NCBI RefSeq assembly: GCF_003663885.1
Contig: NZ_RCCE01000003.1
Location: 1 to 64,000 of the forward strand
DNA from: Litoreibacter meonggei
Lineage (GTDB): Bacteria; Pseudomonadota; Alphaproteobacteria; Rhodobacterales; Rhodobacteraceae
Direction of reading: 5' to 3'
DNA: 64,000 bases
Positions 44,443-52,577 of the stretch are shown piece by piece; position 1 is the first letter of the stretch; each line of letters starts with the position of its first letter. A program made the position numbers and the translations under genes. Below the pieces are notes generated by a model that was not told where the DNA came from, made no database searches, and was given only the letters and a program-made list of their open reading frames with translations.

Positions 44443-46008
44443 CTACGCATTGTCACCCATCGCCTCGAGTATGCCGTCGAAGATCTTCGCTTTTTCAGAT
44501 TCTGACAAATTTCGGGGATCGATCGTTTTCTTGATGCCAATGCTCTCCAGTACCTCAAAACGCCGACCATCTGACATCGTACCGTAGTGGCGTTCTGTGG
44601 TCCTCTCGCTTTCGTGTCCCATGTTGAGCGACCACGCTTTGCGTTCTTCGTGCGTGAGCGAGCGTATATCGCGTTCCGCACCGATGGTGTGCTTGGCAGC
44701 ATGCGGCGTGTATTTAGTATCGCTATTATGGCAGGCGATGGCGAACGCTTCGGTTACGGCTTGCGTCGTGGACATGACCGGAACGGTTGCAGCTTTGCCA
44801 TCATTCACGTCAATGCGATGCTTCAAATATTTGGAGTCGGGGAAAAGAGCATCGTCTTCTGAAAAGCCCAAGCCTTGAAGTACATCAACCCATCCGACAA
44901 CGACATCCTCAAAAACTTTGGGGATCTGGAACCAAATAATGGCAAGGCTCTTGCCTGCTTTAGCGCGCACGACCCTGGCATCTTGCAAGATCCGCCTCCG
45001 TTGTATGTCAAAGTGCTTAATCTGAAGCGATACCAACGTGTCTGCTCTCAACGCGCCCAGAAAGGCCAAAGCAAAAAGCGCGCGAGCGCGTAAGTCGACC
45101 AGAGACTTGGATGGCATAGCGTTCAGGAGCTTTTCGGCCTCAAGAAGACTGGGAAATTTTCTCTGCTTAACTTGCGCAGATCGCGCCACGACTGCCTTTG
45201 GCAGTTTGAGATAACCTGCAAAATCTCTTGGCAAGCGTCTGTAGCCATCCTGCTTCAACAGCCAATCGAAAAATGTGCCGAGATGCGAGACAGTATGCTT
45301 GATCGTCGACGCCGACATACTGTCTGTCGCCTTTACCGCTGCACGCCTTTTCAACTCGTCGCGCACCGCCGAAAAATCATTTATCATGAGCTTGGCAAAG
45401 GGCTTTCCCTCTAGATAATCCTCAAAAAACCGTATTGCCGCGAGGTGCTTATCAATCGTCTTCTCGCTGTAGCTGCCGGCGTAGGTTTGCCATTGATGGA
45501 TGATCCTATCGTTCTTGGCGTGAAAAACTGGGACATCTTTTTCCTCGGACATCCAAATACCCCCACGAACTAAGGTATTTCCTTCGTGTAGGCAGTCCGT
45601 GGGAGTATTTGGATTGCGACAATCCTCGACCAAGTCTCGATCAGTCTCAGCTGATATCTTTTTAAGCTTAGAAAGGCATTTTGGACACTCGGCAGAGTAC
45701 ATATGCTTACCGTTTTTTGCGACGCAATCTACGACCGTTTCGGTCCGAGGAAACACGGCGGTCTGGCATATGCGGCACTGAAACTCTCCAGGGCGAAAAT
45801 TGCTTTGTACCCGTTTACGTTTTTCTCTGTGGAACTCTTGAACTGCCTCACCTCGAAACAGATACGGCCTTTGGTGATCCGACGTCCTCAAGCCTTCTCC
45901 AACCCAGTTTGATACCGTATTTGCGGTGACTGAATATGCTGCGATCAACTGCTGGACAGAATACACTCTGTGCTTTTTGAGGGTAACGCCTTTGTAGGAT
46001 CTGCTCAT
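44443..46008 (-). CDS. Tyrosine recombinase with N-terminal HTH and four-Cys zinc-ribbon-like domain
   Basis: A 521-residue recombinase. Residues 15-40 (VYSVQQLIAAYSVTANTVSNW) form a MerR/AlpA-like helix-turn-helix. C78, C81, C108 and C111 make a zinc-ribbon-like pair of CxxC knuckles. A SAM-like core-binding domain spans about 165-260. The catalytic domain has Arg321 (GALRADTLV), H436-AAK-H440 (the usual HxxR Arg is Lys), His465 and nucleophile Tyr475 in MGHESERTTERHYG. The extra N-terminal DNA-binding parts are unusual for integrases and may guide target choice. Its ATG overlaps the AlpA-like gene stop by one base. Confidence 0.85.
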   Translation of the reverse strand: MSRSYKGVTLKKHRVYSVQQLIAAYSVTANTVSNWVGEGLRTSDHQRPYLFRGEAVQEFHREKRKRVQSNFRPGEFQCRICQTAVFPRTETVVDCVAKNGKHMYSAECPKCLSKLKKISAETDRDLVEDCRNPNTPTDCLHEGNTLVRGGIWMSEEKDVPVFHAKNDRIIHQWQTYAGSYSEKTIDKHLAAIRFFEDYLEGKPFAKLMINDFSAVRDELKRRAAVKATDSMSASTIKHTVSHLGTFFDWLLKQDGYRRLPRDFAGYLKLPKAVVARSAQVKQRKFPSLLEAEKLLNAMPSKSLVDLRARALFALAFLGALRADTLVSLQIKHFDIQRRRILQDARVVRAKAGKSLAIIWFQIPKVFEDVVVGWVDVLQGLGFSEDDALFPDSKYLKHRIDVNDGKAATVPVMSTTQAVTEAFAIACHNSDTKYTPHAAKHTIGAERDIRSLTHEERKAWSLNMGHESERTTERHYGTMSDGRRFEVLESIGIKKTIDPRNLSESEKAKIFDGILEAMGDNA

Positions 46009-46307
46009 CAGGCACCATCCAGGGCTTGCATTTTCACCTCGAACCTAACCAGCTCGCTTAACTTCCAGCGCGATGTTCCAGGGCTCAATTTGATCCGCCG
46101 GGGAAAATCTGGATTGTTTGTGTGCCAACGCCACACAGTGGCTTTCGAGATATCAAAGCGCGCGGCGACCTGATGGTCTGACAAATATTGCTCGGCACAA
46201 TGAGAACAGGGCGTAGGAGGCTGGATTCGAGAACATTGTCTCGGTTCAGAGCTCGTTGCGACAGCTTCGAACAGACTCAACTGCTCGACTTTTTGCCTGA
46301 TAGACAT
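46008..46307 (-). CDS. AlpA/excisionase-like DNA-binding protein
   Basis: A 99-residue protein. The C-terminal 60 residues (YLSDHQVAARFDISKATVWRWHTNN then FPRRIKLSPGTSRWKLSELVRFE) match the AlpA helix-turn-helix with the typical F-P-x-P/R-x-K-L strand and W-x-x-S-E-L end. Such small proteins control integrase genes or act as excision factors. The N-terminal 35 residues include two Cys pairs' worth of Cys/His (PPTPCSHCAEQ) and are not recognised. It precedes the zinc-finger recombinase in the same operon. Confidence 0.82.
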   Translation of the reverse strand: MSIRQKVEQLSLFEAVATSSEPRQCSRIQPPTPCSHCAEQYLSDHQVAARFDISKATVWRWHTNNPDFPRRIKLSPGTSRWKLSELVRFEVKMQALDGA

Positions 46308-46410
46308 GATTAGCCCAAGCCACAGTCAAGTGATGGGCGATGGTTCGAGACTACGGACAGGGCACCATTCAAGTCCTGCAGGTGTATCGGGATTGGAAAA
46401 CGCGTGGACA

Positions 46411-46656
46411 TTAAATTACGTCGTTCGCGTTCGGGTCAACCCGGCAAGCCTCGGCCCACGCGTTCAAATCCACCCCACGGTAGATGACCTTCCGCCCGAG
46501 TTTGTAGAAGGCAGGGCCCATGTTTTTGTGACGCCACTGTGCGAGCTTGTCGCGGTCACCGATCAGATCAAGCTCGGGGTCGCCGAGGACGTAGTTTCGG
46601 TTGTTTTCAAAAAGACCGGGCACTCTGGGTGTTCCTTTCGCTGCCTTCAATTGCAA
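46411..46656 (-). CDS. Small AlpA-like helix-turn-helix protein
   Basis: An 81-residue protein with a MerR/AlpA-type reading: DLIGDRDKLAQWRHKNMGPAFYKLGRKVIYRGVDLNAWAEACR, where the PAFYKLGRKVIYR strand-turn and the DLNAW helix are the hallmarks. It is likely a regulator or excision factor for the tRNA-Ser element. It lies 13 bp after the unknown gene upstream. Confidence 0.72.
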   Translation of the reverse strand: MQLKAAKGTPRVPGLFENNRNYVLGDPELDLIGDRDKLAQWRHKNMGPAFYKLGRKVIYRGVDLNAWAEACRVDPNANDVI

Positions 46657-46669
46657 CGAGTGAGTGCCG

Positions 46670-47365
46670 TTAGCTTACTCCGAAGGGCAGTCCCCGATTT
46701 CGAAATCGGGGACCCGAAAGTGTTGATATATATACTAAAGAAATCTGATTATTCGGATCAACATAGGGTTTTGAGATACCCTTGGGACAGTTTTGGCTAA
46801 GACTGCGACGAACTTGCTCAGCAATTTTCAGAATGTCTTTTTTCCGAGTGGGATTGCTCTCACAGAAATCAATGGCCATCCCAATGTGAGCTACGCCTCG
46901 GTAGGTACTCCAATTCTTCCGAATGACGTCCTTATCTTTCGCGCCCCTGATATTTCCTTCTCTCCCTGCATCCTGGACCTGCTGCAATATCCCATTAGGT
47001 GTTTGCACACCCTCAAATTTTCCATCTTGTATGGAATGCCAGATCAGTTTGCCGGTGTGTTCAGCGACGTTGAGTTTCTTCTCATGCTTTGCCTCATATC
47101 GCGTCTTCACCTCGGAGAACTCGTGAACCGCTTCGTGTCGCTCAGCAGCGCTATCCGCGATCCACCTTACGAGATCTGCGTTTCCTGGCTCAAGTGTCCA
47201 GTCAGGACCATACCTATCATTGAGCAGTGCCAGCCGCATCGCCACGATGTCATGTTTAACTGCTTTGACGGCTTTTAACCTCGCGCCTTGGGTCTCTTCG
47301 CTTAGCGCCACTCGAATGAGGTCAATTGAGAGCAGCTCTGGCTGATTAATAGGGATTGTTAACAT
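46670..47365 (-). CDS. Hypothetical protein of the integrated element
   Basis: A 231-residue, charged, soluble-looking protein without a family I recognise. It is rich in alpha-helical, polar segments (DIVAMRLALLNDRYGPDWTLEPG; AAERHEAVHEFSEVKTRYEAKHEKK) and has no signal peptide or membrane helix. Its start overlaps the end of the P4-type integrase gene by 7 bp, so it is co-expressed. The last 15 residues are encoded across a perfect 24-bp palindrome, so the original C-terminus may have been shorter. Confidence 0.65.
   Translation of the reverse strand: MLTIPINQPELLSIDLIRVALSEETQGARLKAVKAVKHDIVAMRLALLNDRYGPDWTLEPGNADLVRWIADSAAERHEAVHEFSEVKTRYEAKHEKKLNVAEHTGKLIWHSIQDGKFEGVQTPNGILQQVQDAGREGNIRGAKDKDVIRKNWSTYRGVAHIGMAIDFCESNPTRKKDILKIAEQVRRSLSQNCPKGISKPYVDPNNQISLVYISTLSGPRFRNRGLPFGVS
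46690..46713. repeat. Perfect 24-bp palindrome
   Basis: GTCCCCGATTTC followed directly by its own reverse complement, centred between 46701 and 46702. It lies within the 3' end of the unknown gene of the element, with a looser inverted repeat TGTTGAT / ATCAACA just beside it (46721-46727, 46757-46763). It could be a terminator stem, a recombinase or resolution site, or a replication-related site. Confidence 0.8.
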
Positions 47366-48555
47366 GGTTGTTTGCCCGCATTCTGGTCACTGGTGATAAA
47401 TTCGGACCACCTCTCCATAAGCGCTCGCCGTTTATCCAATAGATCAGACCGCGCGTATGCCCTCTCGACGTCCGATCCGACCCTGTGCGCCAAGCACATC
47501 TCTGCCACCTCTCGCGGCGCGTTGGCGACTTCGGACGCCCAGTCGCGAAACGTTGAGCGCAGCCCGTGCACCGTCGCGTCCCCTTTCGTTACTCGGCGCA
47601 GCAACATCAGCATCGACATATTCGATAACGGCCTATTCCGCTTCTGCCCTTCAAACACGAACTCGGAGTTCATCGCGCGCAAGTCTTCGACAATGGAGTG
47701 CATTGGGGATGTCAGAGGAACGCGATGCTCGACCCCCGTCTTCATGCGCTCCGCAGGACAGGTCCACAGACGCGCTTCAACATCCAACTCGTCCCAACGC
47801 ATCTCAAGCACCTCAGTGGTGCGAGCTGCAGACAGCGCAGTAAACATCAGCGCCTTTGCAGCCATGCCGTCGCGCGTGCTCAGCACCTCAAACAGCCCTG
47901 GCATGTTTTGCCAACGAACCGCTTTGTGATGTTTTGGCTTCGCGGATACCCTCGGTAAAACCTGCGCGTCCTTGATTGCCGTCACTGGGTTCTCACCTGA
48001 ACGAAACCCTTTCGATCTAGCCACGTCCAATACGATCTTGATACGCTGAGACAACCGACGCGCAGTTTCGTGCTTCTCGGTCCAGATCGGCGACAAGCAC
48101 ATCAGAACCTCCGGCTGGCCGATACTATCGATTGGCATGCGCCCGATCTTGGGAAAGGCATAGTCACGCAAGGTGTTGATCCATTGCTGCCCATGCTTGG
48201 GGTTCTTCCAAGTCGGCATACGTTCGATATGAACCTGCTGCGCGACCTCCTCGAAAGTCGGGATCTCGCGGGTGGCGGTGAATCTCGGGTTCAGACCTTG
48301 CTTCGCCATGCGCCGGTATTCTAGAGCGCGGTCTCGGGCTTGATTGATTGTGACGATATCTGCCCCGCCCAACCCAAAGTCGGTCCGCAAGGGAGCACCC
48401 TTCTTGTTCTTTTGACCTTTGACAACCACGCGAACAATCCAGCGCCGCGCACCGGATGGATCAACGACCAGATACAACCCGTTCCCGTCGCCATGCCGAC
48501 CCGGTCCAAGGTTCTCTACCAACTTCTTCGTAAGCTTGCCGCCCAGCGCCGCCAT
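47359..48555 (-). CDS. P4-type tyrosine integrase
   Basis: A 398-residue integrase. The N-terminal arm-binding domain of the P4/DUF4102 type is about 5-95 (LTKKLVENLGPGRHGDGNGLYLVVDPSGARRWIVR). The core-binding domain is about 100-195. In the catalytic domain: Arg246 (ALSAARTTEVLEMRW), H330-GLR333, His357 (CLAHRVGSDVERAYAR) and nucleophile Tyr367. It directly flanks the 3' end of tRNA-Ser, the usual target of this family. Two ATACCAC boxes upstream (48561, 48573) could be arm-type binding sites. Confidence 0.92.
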   Translation of the reverse strand: MAALGGKLTKKLVENLGPGRHGDGNGLYLVVDPSGARRWIVRVVVKGQKNKKGAPLRTDFGLGGADIVTINQARDRALEYRRMAKQGLNPRFTATREIPTFEEVAQQVHIERMPTWKNPKHGQQWINTLRDYAFPKIGRMPIDSIGQPEVLMCLSPIWTEKHETARRLSQRIKIVLDVARSKGFRSGENPVTAIKDAQVLPRVSAKPKHHKAVRWQNMPGLFEVLSTRDGMAAKALMFTALSAARTTEVLEMRWDELDVEARLWTCPAERMKTGVEHRVPLTSPMHSIVEDLRAMNSEFVFEGQKRNRPLSNMSMLMLLRRVTKGDATVHGLRSTFRDWASEVANAPREVAEMCLAHRVGSDVERAYARSDLLDKRRALMERWSEFITSDQNAGKQPC

Positions 48556-48660
48556 CTAAAATACCACATTCCATACCACTCCAGAAAAGCATACGAGCAC
48601 TATCGAAAGAAATCGAGGAAAACCGTAAAGTCACAAAAAATCCAATAAAACAAAGCAAAA

Positions 48661-48679
48661 GGGCCGCCCAAGGCGACCC
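48661..48679 (-). terminator. Terminator of the tRNA-Ser gene
   Basis: On the minus strand GGGTCGCC-TTG-GGCGGCCC forms an 8-bp stem with one G-U pair and a 3-nt loop. It is followed by TTTTGCTTTGTTTT, 26 bp past the tRNA 3' end. Confidence 0.75.
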
Positions 48680-48704
48680 AATCAAAGCGACCAAAAATGT
48701 ATGG

Positions 48705-48794
48705 TGGCGGAGACGAAGGGATTCGAACCCTCGAGACCCTTCCGGGCCTACTCCCTTAGCAGGGGAGCGCCTTCGACCACTCGGCCACGTCTCC
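48705..48794 (-). tRNA. tRNA-Ser (anticodon GCT)
   Basis: A 90-nt minus-strand gene. The 7-bp acceptor stem GGAGACG / CGTCTCC is followed by G and an encoded CCA. The D-arm is GCCGAGTGG, and the anticodon stem-loop CTCCC-CTGCTAA-GGGAG has anticodon GCT. A long variable arm typical of Ser follows, then the T-arm GAGGGTTCGAATCCCTT. It reads AGC/AGT codons. It is the likely attachment site of the element to its left. Confidence 0.95.
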
Positions 48795-48953
48795 GCCGAC
48801 CCGTTTAGCGATAGCTCGACAGGGCGGCAACCGAAAATGTGAGAAGTTGCGCAATCGGTTCAGGTCACTCGGTTTATCAACGATTATTCAATGCTCCACG
48901 GGCAAACGCCCGATCAGAACACGCCACCCGCTGCACCCACAACCAACACCCTT

Positions 48954-49283
48954 TCAGGCCGCTATCAGGTTCGCAGGGATGCCGCGACCGGAGATCATCC
49001 CAAGCTCGGCCGTTCGGGCAAGGATAGACCAATAGACCTCTGACGGAGCGCCACTGCGCAGGGCCATCACCTCGTCTGCCTCAACCGTGACGTCAGAGCT
49101 GCCAACCATCAGGGTGCCGCGCAAATAGACTAGCGACGGCAACATCTGCAGACGCTCCACAATCGGTGCCAACACATCAAGGTCTCCGGTCACCAACAGC
49201 GTCGGCCCGGACCGCGCCCCTGTGAGCTGCCACAGCAAATCACAGGGGCGGTCAGCAGACTCAAGCATTTGCACGTCAGACAT
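48954..49283 (-). CDS. Small hypothetical protein
   Basis: A 109-residue protein with an excellent ribosome site (AAGGAGATCTGCC before the ATG), so it is a real gene. It has no signal peptide or membrane helix. Alternating strands and helices are suggested (TLLVTGDLDVLAPIVERLQML, LVYLRGTLMVGSSDVTVEADEV), ending in a Gly/Ile-rich segment. I do not recognise the family. It is transcribed towards the tRNA-Ser gene from a promoter shared with the divergent TPR gene. Confidence 0.7.
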   Translation of the reverse strand: MSDVQMLESADRPCDLLWQLTGARSGPTLLVTGDLDVLAPIVERLQMLPSLVYLRGTLMVGSSDVTVEADEVMALRSGAPSEVYWSILARTAELGMISGRGIPANLIAA

Positions 49284-49483
49284 GGCAGATCTCCTTTGCT
49301 CCGAACGTAAGGACGCAGCAGGAAACGCATCATGGGAAACCGCCGGAAATTTTCCCTCCCGACGACGACTGCACCGGTTGAATCTTCCAAGTCATCGGAT
49401 ACTCTTTTGCAACTATAGCTAACCCGCCTTGGGTTAAGATATTGCCAACGCGAGTGAATCTAGAGACCTCAGAGGCTAATCAA

Positions 49484-51247
49484 ATGTTTGAGAAAACGCT
49501 CCACGGCGCGAACATTGCGACCTGCTGCGCGGCCTTGGCAACCGCCGCTGACCTGACCCTGACCGGGGGCGCGGCGGGCGCAATCGCGGCGGCGTTATCC
49601 GGTGTGGCTCTGTTCAAGAAGGCGGACACAACGACCCGTAACATGGCGAAGGACATGGCGGACGCGTTTGACGCGGCACTCGCACAGAACAACCTGCAAG
49701 GGGATCGGCGCAAGATCGCGGTACAGATGTTTGCGCACTTCCCGCCGTCCGAAGAGGAATTGGCCACGGGCAGCATGAGTCCCACAGTGATTGCAGCAAA
49801 CATGCGCGCGCTCGTCGAAGCCACCGCTACCGACCCTGCGCATAAATCGGACACCGCCTTGAACGACTACACCGCAATTATCACCGCCGTCGCGACCCCT
49901 CTATGCGTCCCCTCCGATCAGAAAGAGGCGATGCTTGCGGAACTCCTGAAGCGCTCGGATCAATCGGGGCGGGCCGGTTCGTTGCGCGACGAAGGCATCA
50001 CCGAAAAGGCCATCATCCGCCTCGCCCAGCGCATCGCTGCGGACACGGACGACATTGGCCAAGCATGGCTGGAATTGCAAAACGCCATGGACATCGCCGT
50101 GCGCGTGCAGGCAGAGGGGCAGGTGCAATCCAACCACGGCAATTTCGTCGACACCGTGCTGGCCCGCGTGGCGGAGCTAGCGAAGGACGGTGACTATACC
50201 GCCGCAGGGGCCGCGATTGATGAGGCCTTGGAGCAAGCCGAGGCGCAGGTTATCCGTCTTCTGGAAAGCGGCGTAGAGGTCGCTCTGCTGGATCGTGACA
50301 CTGCCAAAGCCGCAGCCCTGTTGGTGCGCAAGGCGGATATGGAGGCAGGCGGGGTGGCGGAATTTGAAACGCTCAGTGCCCTGCAAGACCACTATTACGA
50401 GATCGGGCGCGACAAGGGCAGCAACCTCGACAGCATGCTTGCCATCGACCTCGCCAATTTGGTCCTCGCTCGCGCCACAACCCCAAATGAACGCGGGAAT
50501 GCATGGAATGATCTTGGCTTGGCTTTGGGTAGGCTTGGAGAGCGCGAAAGCGGCAAGAACCGCCTTGAACAAGCCTTCACCGCCTTCATCCAAGCCTTCA
50601 AGGAAATCTCGCGAGACCGCACCCCGATGGACTGGGCCAAAATACAAGGAAACCTCGGAAACACGCTGGCAAGGCTGGGAGAACGCGACATTGGCTCCGA
50701 CCGCCTAGAGCAAGCCGTCACTGCCTACACAGAAATACTGAAGGAACACTCCAGAGACCGCACGCCACTGGACTGGGCCATGACGCAAATGAACCTCGGC
50801 AATGCGCTGACAAAACTTGGAGAGCGCGAGAACGGTACAGCCCGCCTTTTGCAGGCCGTCACGGCGTATAGTCAGGCGCTCAAGGAATTCACCCGCAACG
50901 GCGTGCCGATGCAATGGGCAATGACACACTTGAACCTCGGAACCGTATTCTTAGCCCTCGGGGAGCGCGAGAACGCCACAGCACGTCTTGACCAAGCCGT
51001 CACCGCCTATACCGAAGCCCTCAAGGAATACACCCGCGACCGCACCCCGCTGGACTGGGCCATCACGCAGCTCAACCTTGCAGCTGTTGAAGGGGCCTAC
51101 TTCGGCAAAACCAACGATCCGGCCCATCTTGATCGCGCGGCAAGTTTCGCTGACGTCGCTCGGGAGATTTTCGTGGAGGCGCAAGCCAGCCGATACATCA
51201 TGATGACCGACCAAATCCTCGACGCCATCCAATCCCGCCGCTCTTAA
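49484..51247 (+). CDS. TPR protein with a hydrophobic N-terminus and 47-residue repeats
   Basis: A 587-residue protein. Residues about 11-45 (IATCCAALATAADLTLTGGAAGAIAAALSGVALF) form one or two hydrophobic helices, perhaps membrane-inserted. Residues 50-330 are a helical domain I do not recognise. From about 344 there are four TPR-like repeats of exactly 47 residues, marked by LGxxLxxLGER at 344, 391, 438 and 485, each with RLxQAxTAYxxALKE. This repeat style is common in CHAT-type and STAND-like signalling proteins, but no effector domain is present. I start at ATG 49484 instead of a TTG at 49442. Confidence 0.82.
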   Translation: MFEKTLHGANIATCCAALATAADLTLTGGAAGAIAAALSGVALFKKADTTTRNMAKDMADAFDAALAQNNLQGDRRKIAVQMFAHFPPSEEELATGSMSPTVIAANMRALVEATATDPAHKSDTALNDYTAIITAVATPLCVPSDQKEAMLAELLKRSDQSGRAGSLRDEGITEKAIIRLAQRIAADTDDIGQAWLELQNAMDIAVRVQAEGQVQSNHGNFVDTVLARVAELAKDGDYTAAGAAIDEALEQAEAQVIRLLESGVEVALLDRDTAKAAALLVRKADMEAGGVAEFETLSALQDHYYEIGRDKGSNLDSMLAIDLANLVLARATTPNERGNAWNDLGLALGRLGERESGKNRLEQAFTAFIQAFKEISRDRTPMDWAKIQGNLGNTLARLGERDIGSDRLEQAVTAYTEILKEHSRDRTPLDWAMTQMNLGNALTKLGERENGTARLLQAVTAYSQALKEFTRNGVPMQWAMTHLNLGTVFLALGERENATARLDQAVTAYTEALKEYTRDRTPLDWAITQLNLAAVEGAYFGKTNDPAHLDRAASFADVAREIFVEAQASRYIMMTDQILDAIQSRRS

Positions 51248-51409
51248 CCACTCCTTAGCGTGCGCCGCGTTAACCCCCGCGGAACCGCAGACCGGTGCCA
51301 TACGCTTTGCCGACACGTTGCCGACGCATTGCAGACATCCGATTTGGCCTCGAAGCCCTTGTTAACCTGACGCCCAGCCCCCGACTCGCAAGCGCCGAAA
51401 AAATGCGCC

Positions 51410-52507
51410 CTACTTGTTAAACAAGAAGTGCAAAACGTCGCCGTCTTTGACCGTGTAGGCCTTGCCCTCGGCCCGCATCTTGCCAGCTTCTTTGGCAGGC
51501 TGTTCCCCGCCCAAACTGACGAAATCGTCATAGGCAATCGTTTCGGCGCGGATGAAGCCCTTCTCGAAATCGCCGTGGATAACCCCCGCCGCCTGAGGCG
51601 CCAGCGTGCCGTGCTTGATCGTCCAGGCCCGTGCTTCCTTGGGGCCAACGGTAAAATATGTCTCCAGATGCAGCAGCTCGTAACCCGCTCTAATCAAACG
51701 ATCCAGACCCGCTTCTTCCAGGCCCATTTCAGTCAGGAACATCTCCGCCTCATCGGCCTCCAGCTGCGAAATCTCTTCCTCGATCTGGGCCGAGATCACC
51801 ACATGCGCAGCCCCCTGCTCCGCCGCCATCACAGCGACTTTCTCGGAGAATTCATTGCCCGACGCAGACGACCCTTCGTCCACGTTGCACACATATAAAA
51901 TAGGCTTAGACGTCAGTAATTGCAGCATTTTCCACTGCTTTACATCGTCGGCATCAACCTCAACAGTCCGCGCAGGCTTGCCGTTTTCCAACGCCTCCAT
52001 GGCGGCTTTCATCAGGCGTTCCTGCTGGACCGCCTCCTTGTCGCCACCCCGGACTTTGCGCACGATATTGACCAGACGTTTCTCGATGCTTTCCATGTCG
52101 GCCAGCATCAACTCGGTCTCGATAACTTCGGCATCCGCGACCGGATCCACGCGGCCTTCCACATGGGTCACGTCGCCATCTTCAAAGCAGCGCAGCACAT
52201 GAGCGATTGCGTCGGTCTCGCGGATGTTCGCCAAAAACTGGTTGCCCAACCCCTCCCCCTTGGACGCGCCCTTCACCAGACCGGCGATATCGACAAAGGT
52301 CATGCGGGTCGGGATGATCGCCTTGGAGCCTGCAATCTCGGCCAAAGTATCCAGCCGGGCATCCGGCACAGCGACCTCGCCCACATTGGGCTCGATGGTG
52401 CAAAACGGAAAGTTCGCCGCTTGCGCCGCCGCCGTGCGGGTCAGCGCGTTGAACAGCGTGGACTTACCTACGTTCGGCAGCCCGACAATACCCATCTTGA
52501 AACCCAT
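51410..52507 (-). CDS. ychF: YchF/OLA1 family ATPase/GTPase
   Basis: A 365-residue TRAFAC P-loop NTPase: G1 GLPNVGKSTLFNALT at 8-22, G2/G3 around TRMTFVDIAGLVKGASKGEGLGNQFLANIRETDA near 67-100, a coiled-coil insert, and a C-terminal TGS domain (LQ..HLETYFTVGPKEARAWTIKHGT near 275). YchF binds ribosomes and prefers ATP over GTP through a changed G4 motif. It is a housekeeping gene. Confidence 0.96.
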   Translation of the reverse strand: MGFKMGIVGLPNVGKSTLFNALTRTAAAQAANFPFCTIEPNVGEVAVPDARLDTLAEIAGSKAIIPTRMTFVDIAGLVKGASKGEGLGNQFLANIRETDAIAHVLRCFEDGDVTHVEGRVDPVADAEVIETELMLADMESIEKRLVNIVRKVRGGDKEAVQQERLMKAAMEALENGKPARTVEVDADDVKQWKMLQLLTSKPILYVCNVDEGSSASGNEFSEKVAVMAAEQGAAHVVISAQIEEEISQLEADEAEMFLTEMGLEEAGLDRLIRAGYELLHLETYFTVGPKEARAWTIKHGTLAPQAAGVIHGDFEKGFIRAETIAYDDFVSLGGEQPAKEAGKMRAEGKAYTVKDGDVLHFLFNK

Positions 52508-52577
52508 GACACTCTCCTAGCTCCGGTTCGGGCGCATGTAGGGGCCGGGCGCGGGGCGGGTCAAGCATATATGGCTG

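Larger units (their letters stand above)
44443..48704. mobile_element. Small integrative element or island remnant at tRNA-Ser(GCT)
   Basis: Five leftward genes (two tyrosine recombinases, two AlpA-like proteins, one unknown) sit between the glucose/two-component locus and the 3' end of a tRNA-Ser gene. Integrases of the P4 type use tRNA 3' ends as attachment sites, and one lies 150 bp from that end. I could not find a second copy of the tRNA 3' end on the left, so the outer boundary is uncertain. There is no cargo beyond the listed genes; the element may be stripped or the true end may lie elsewhere. Confidence 0.6.
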
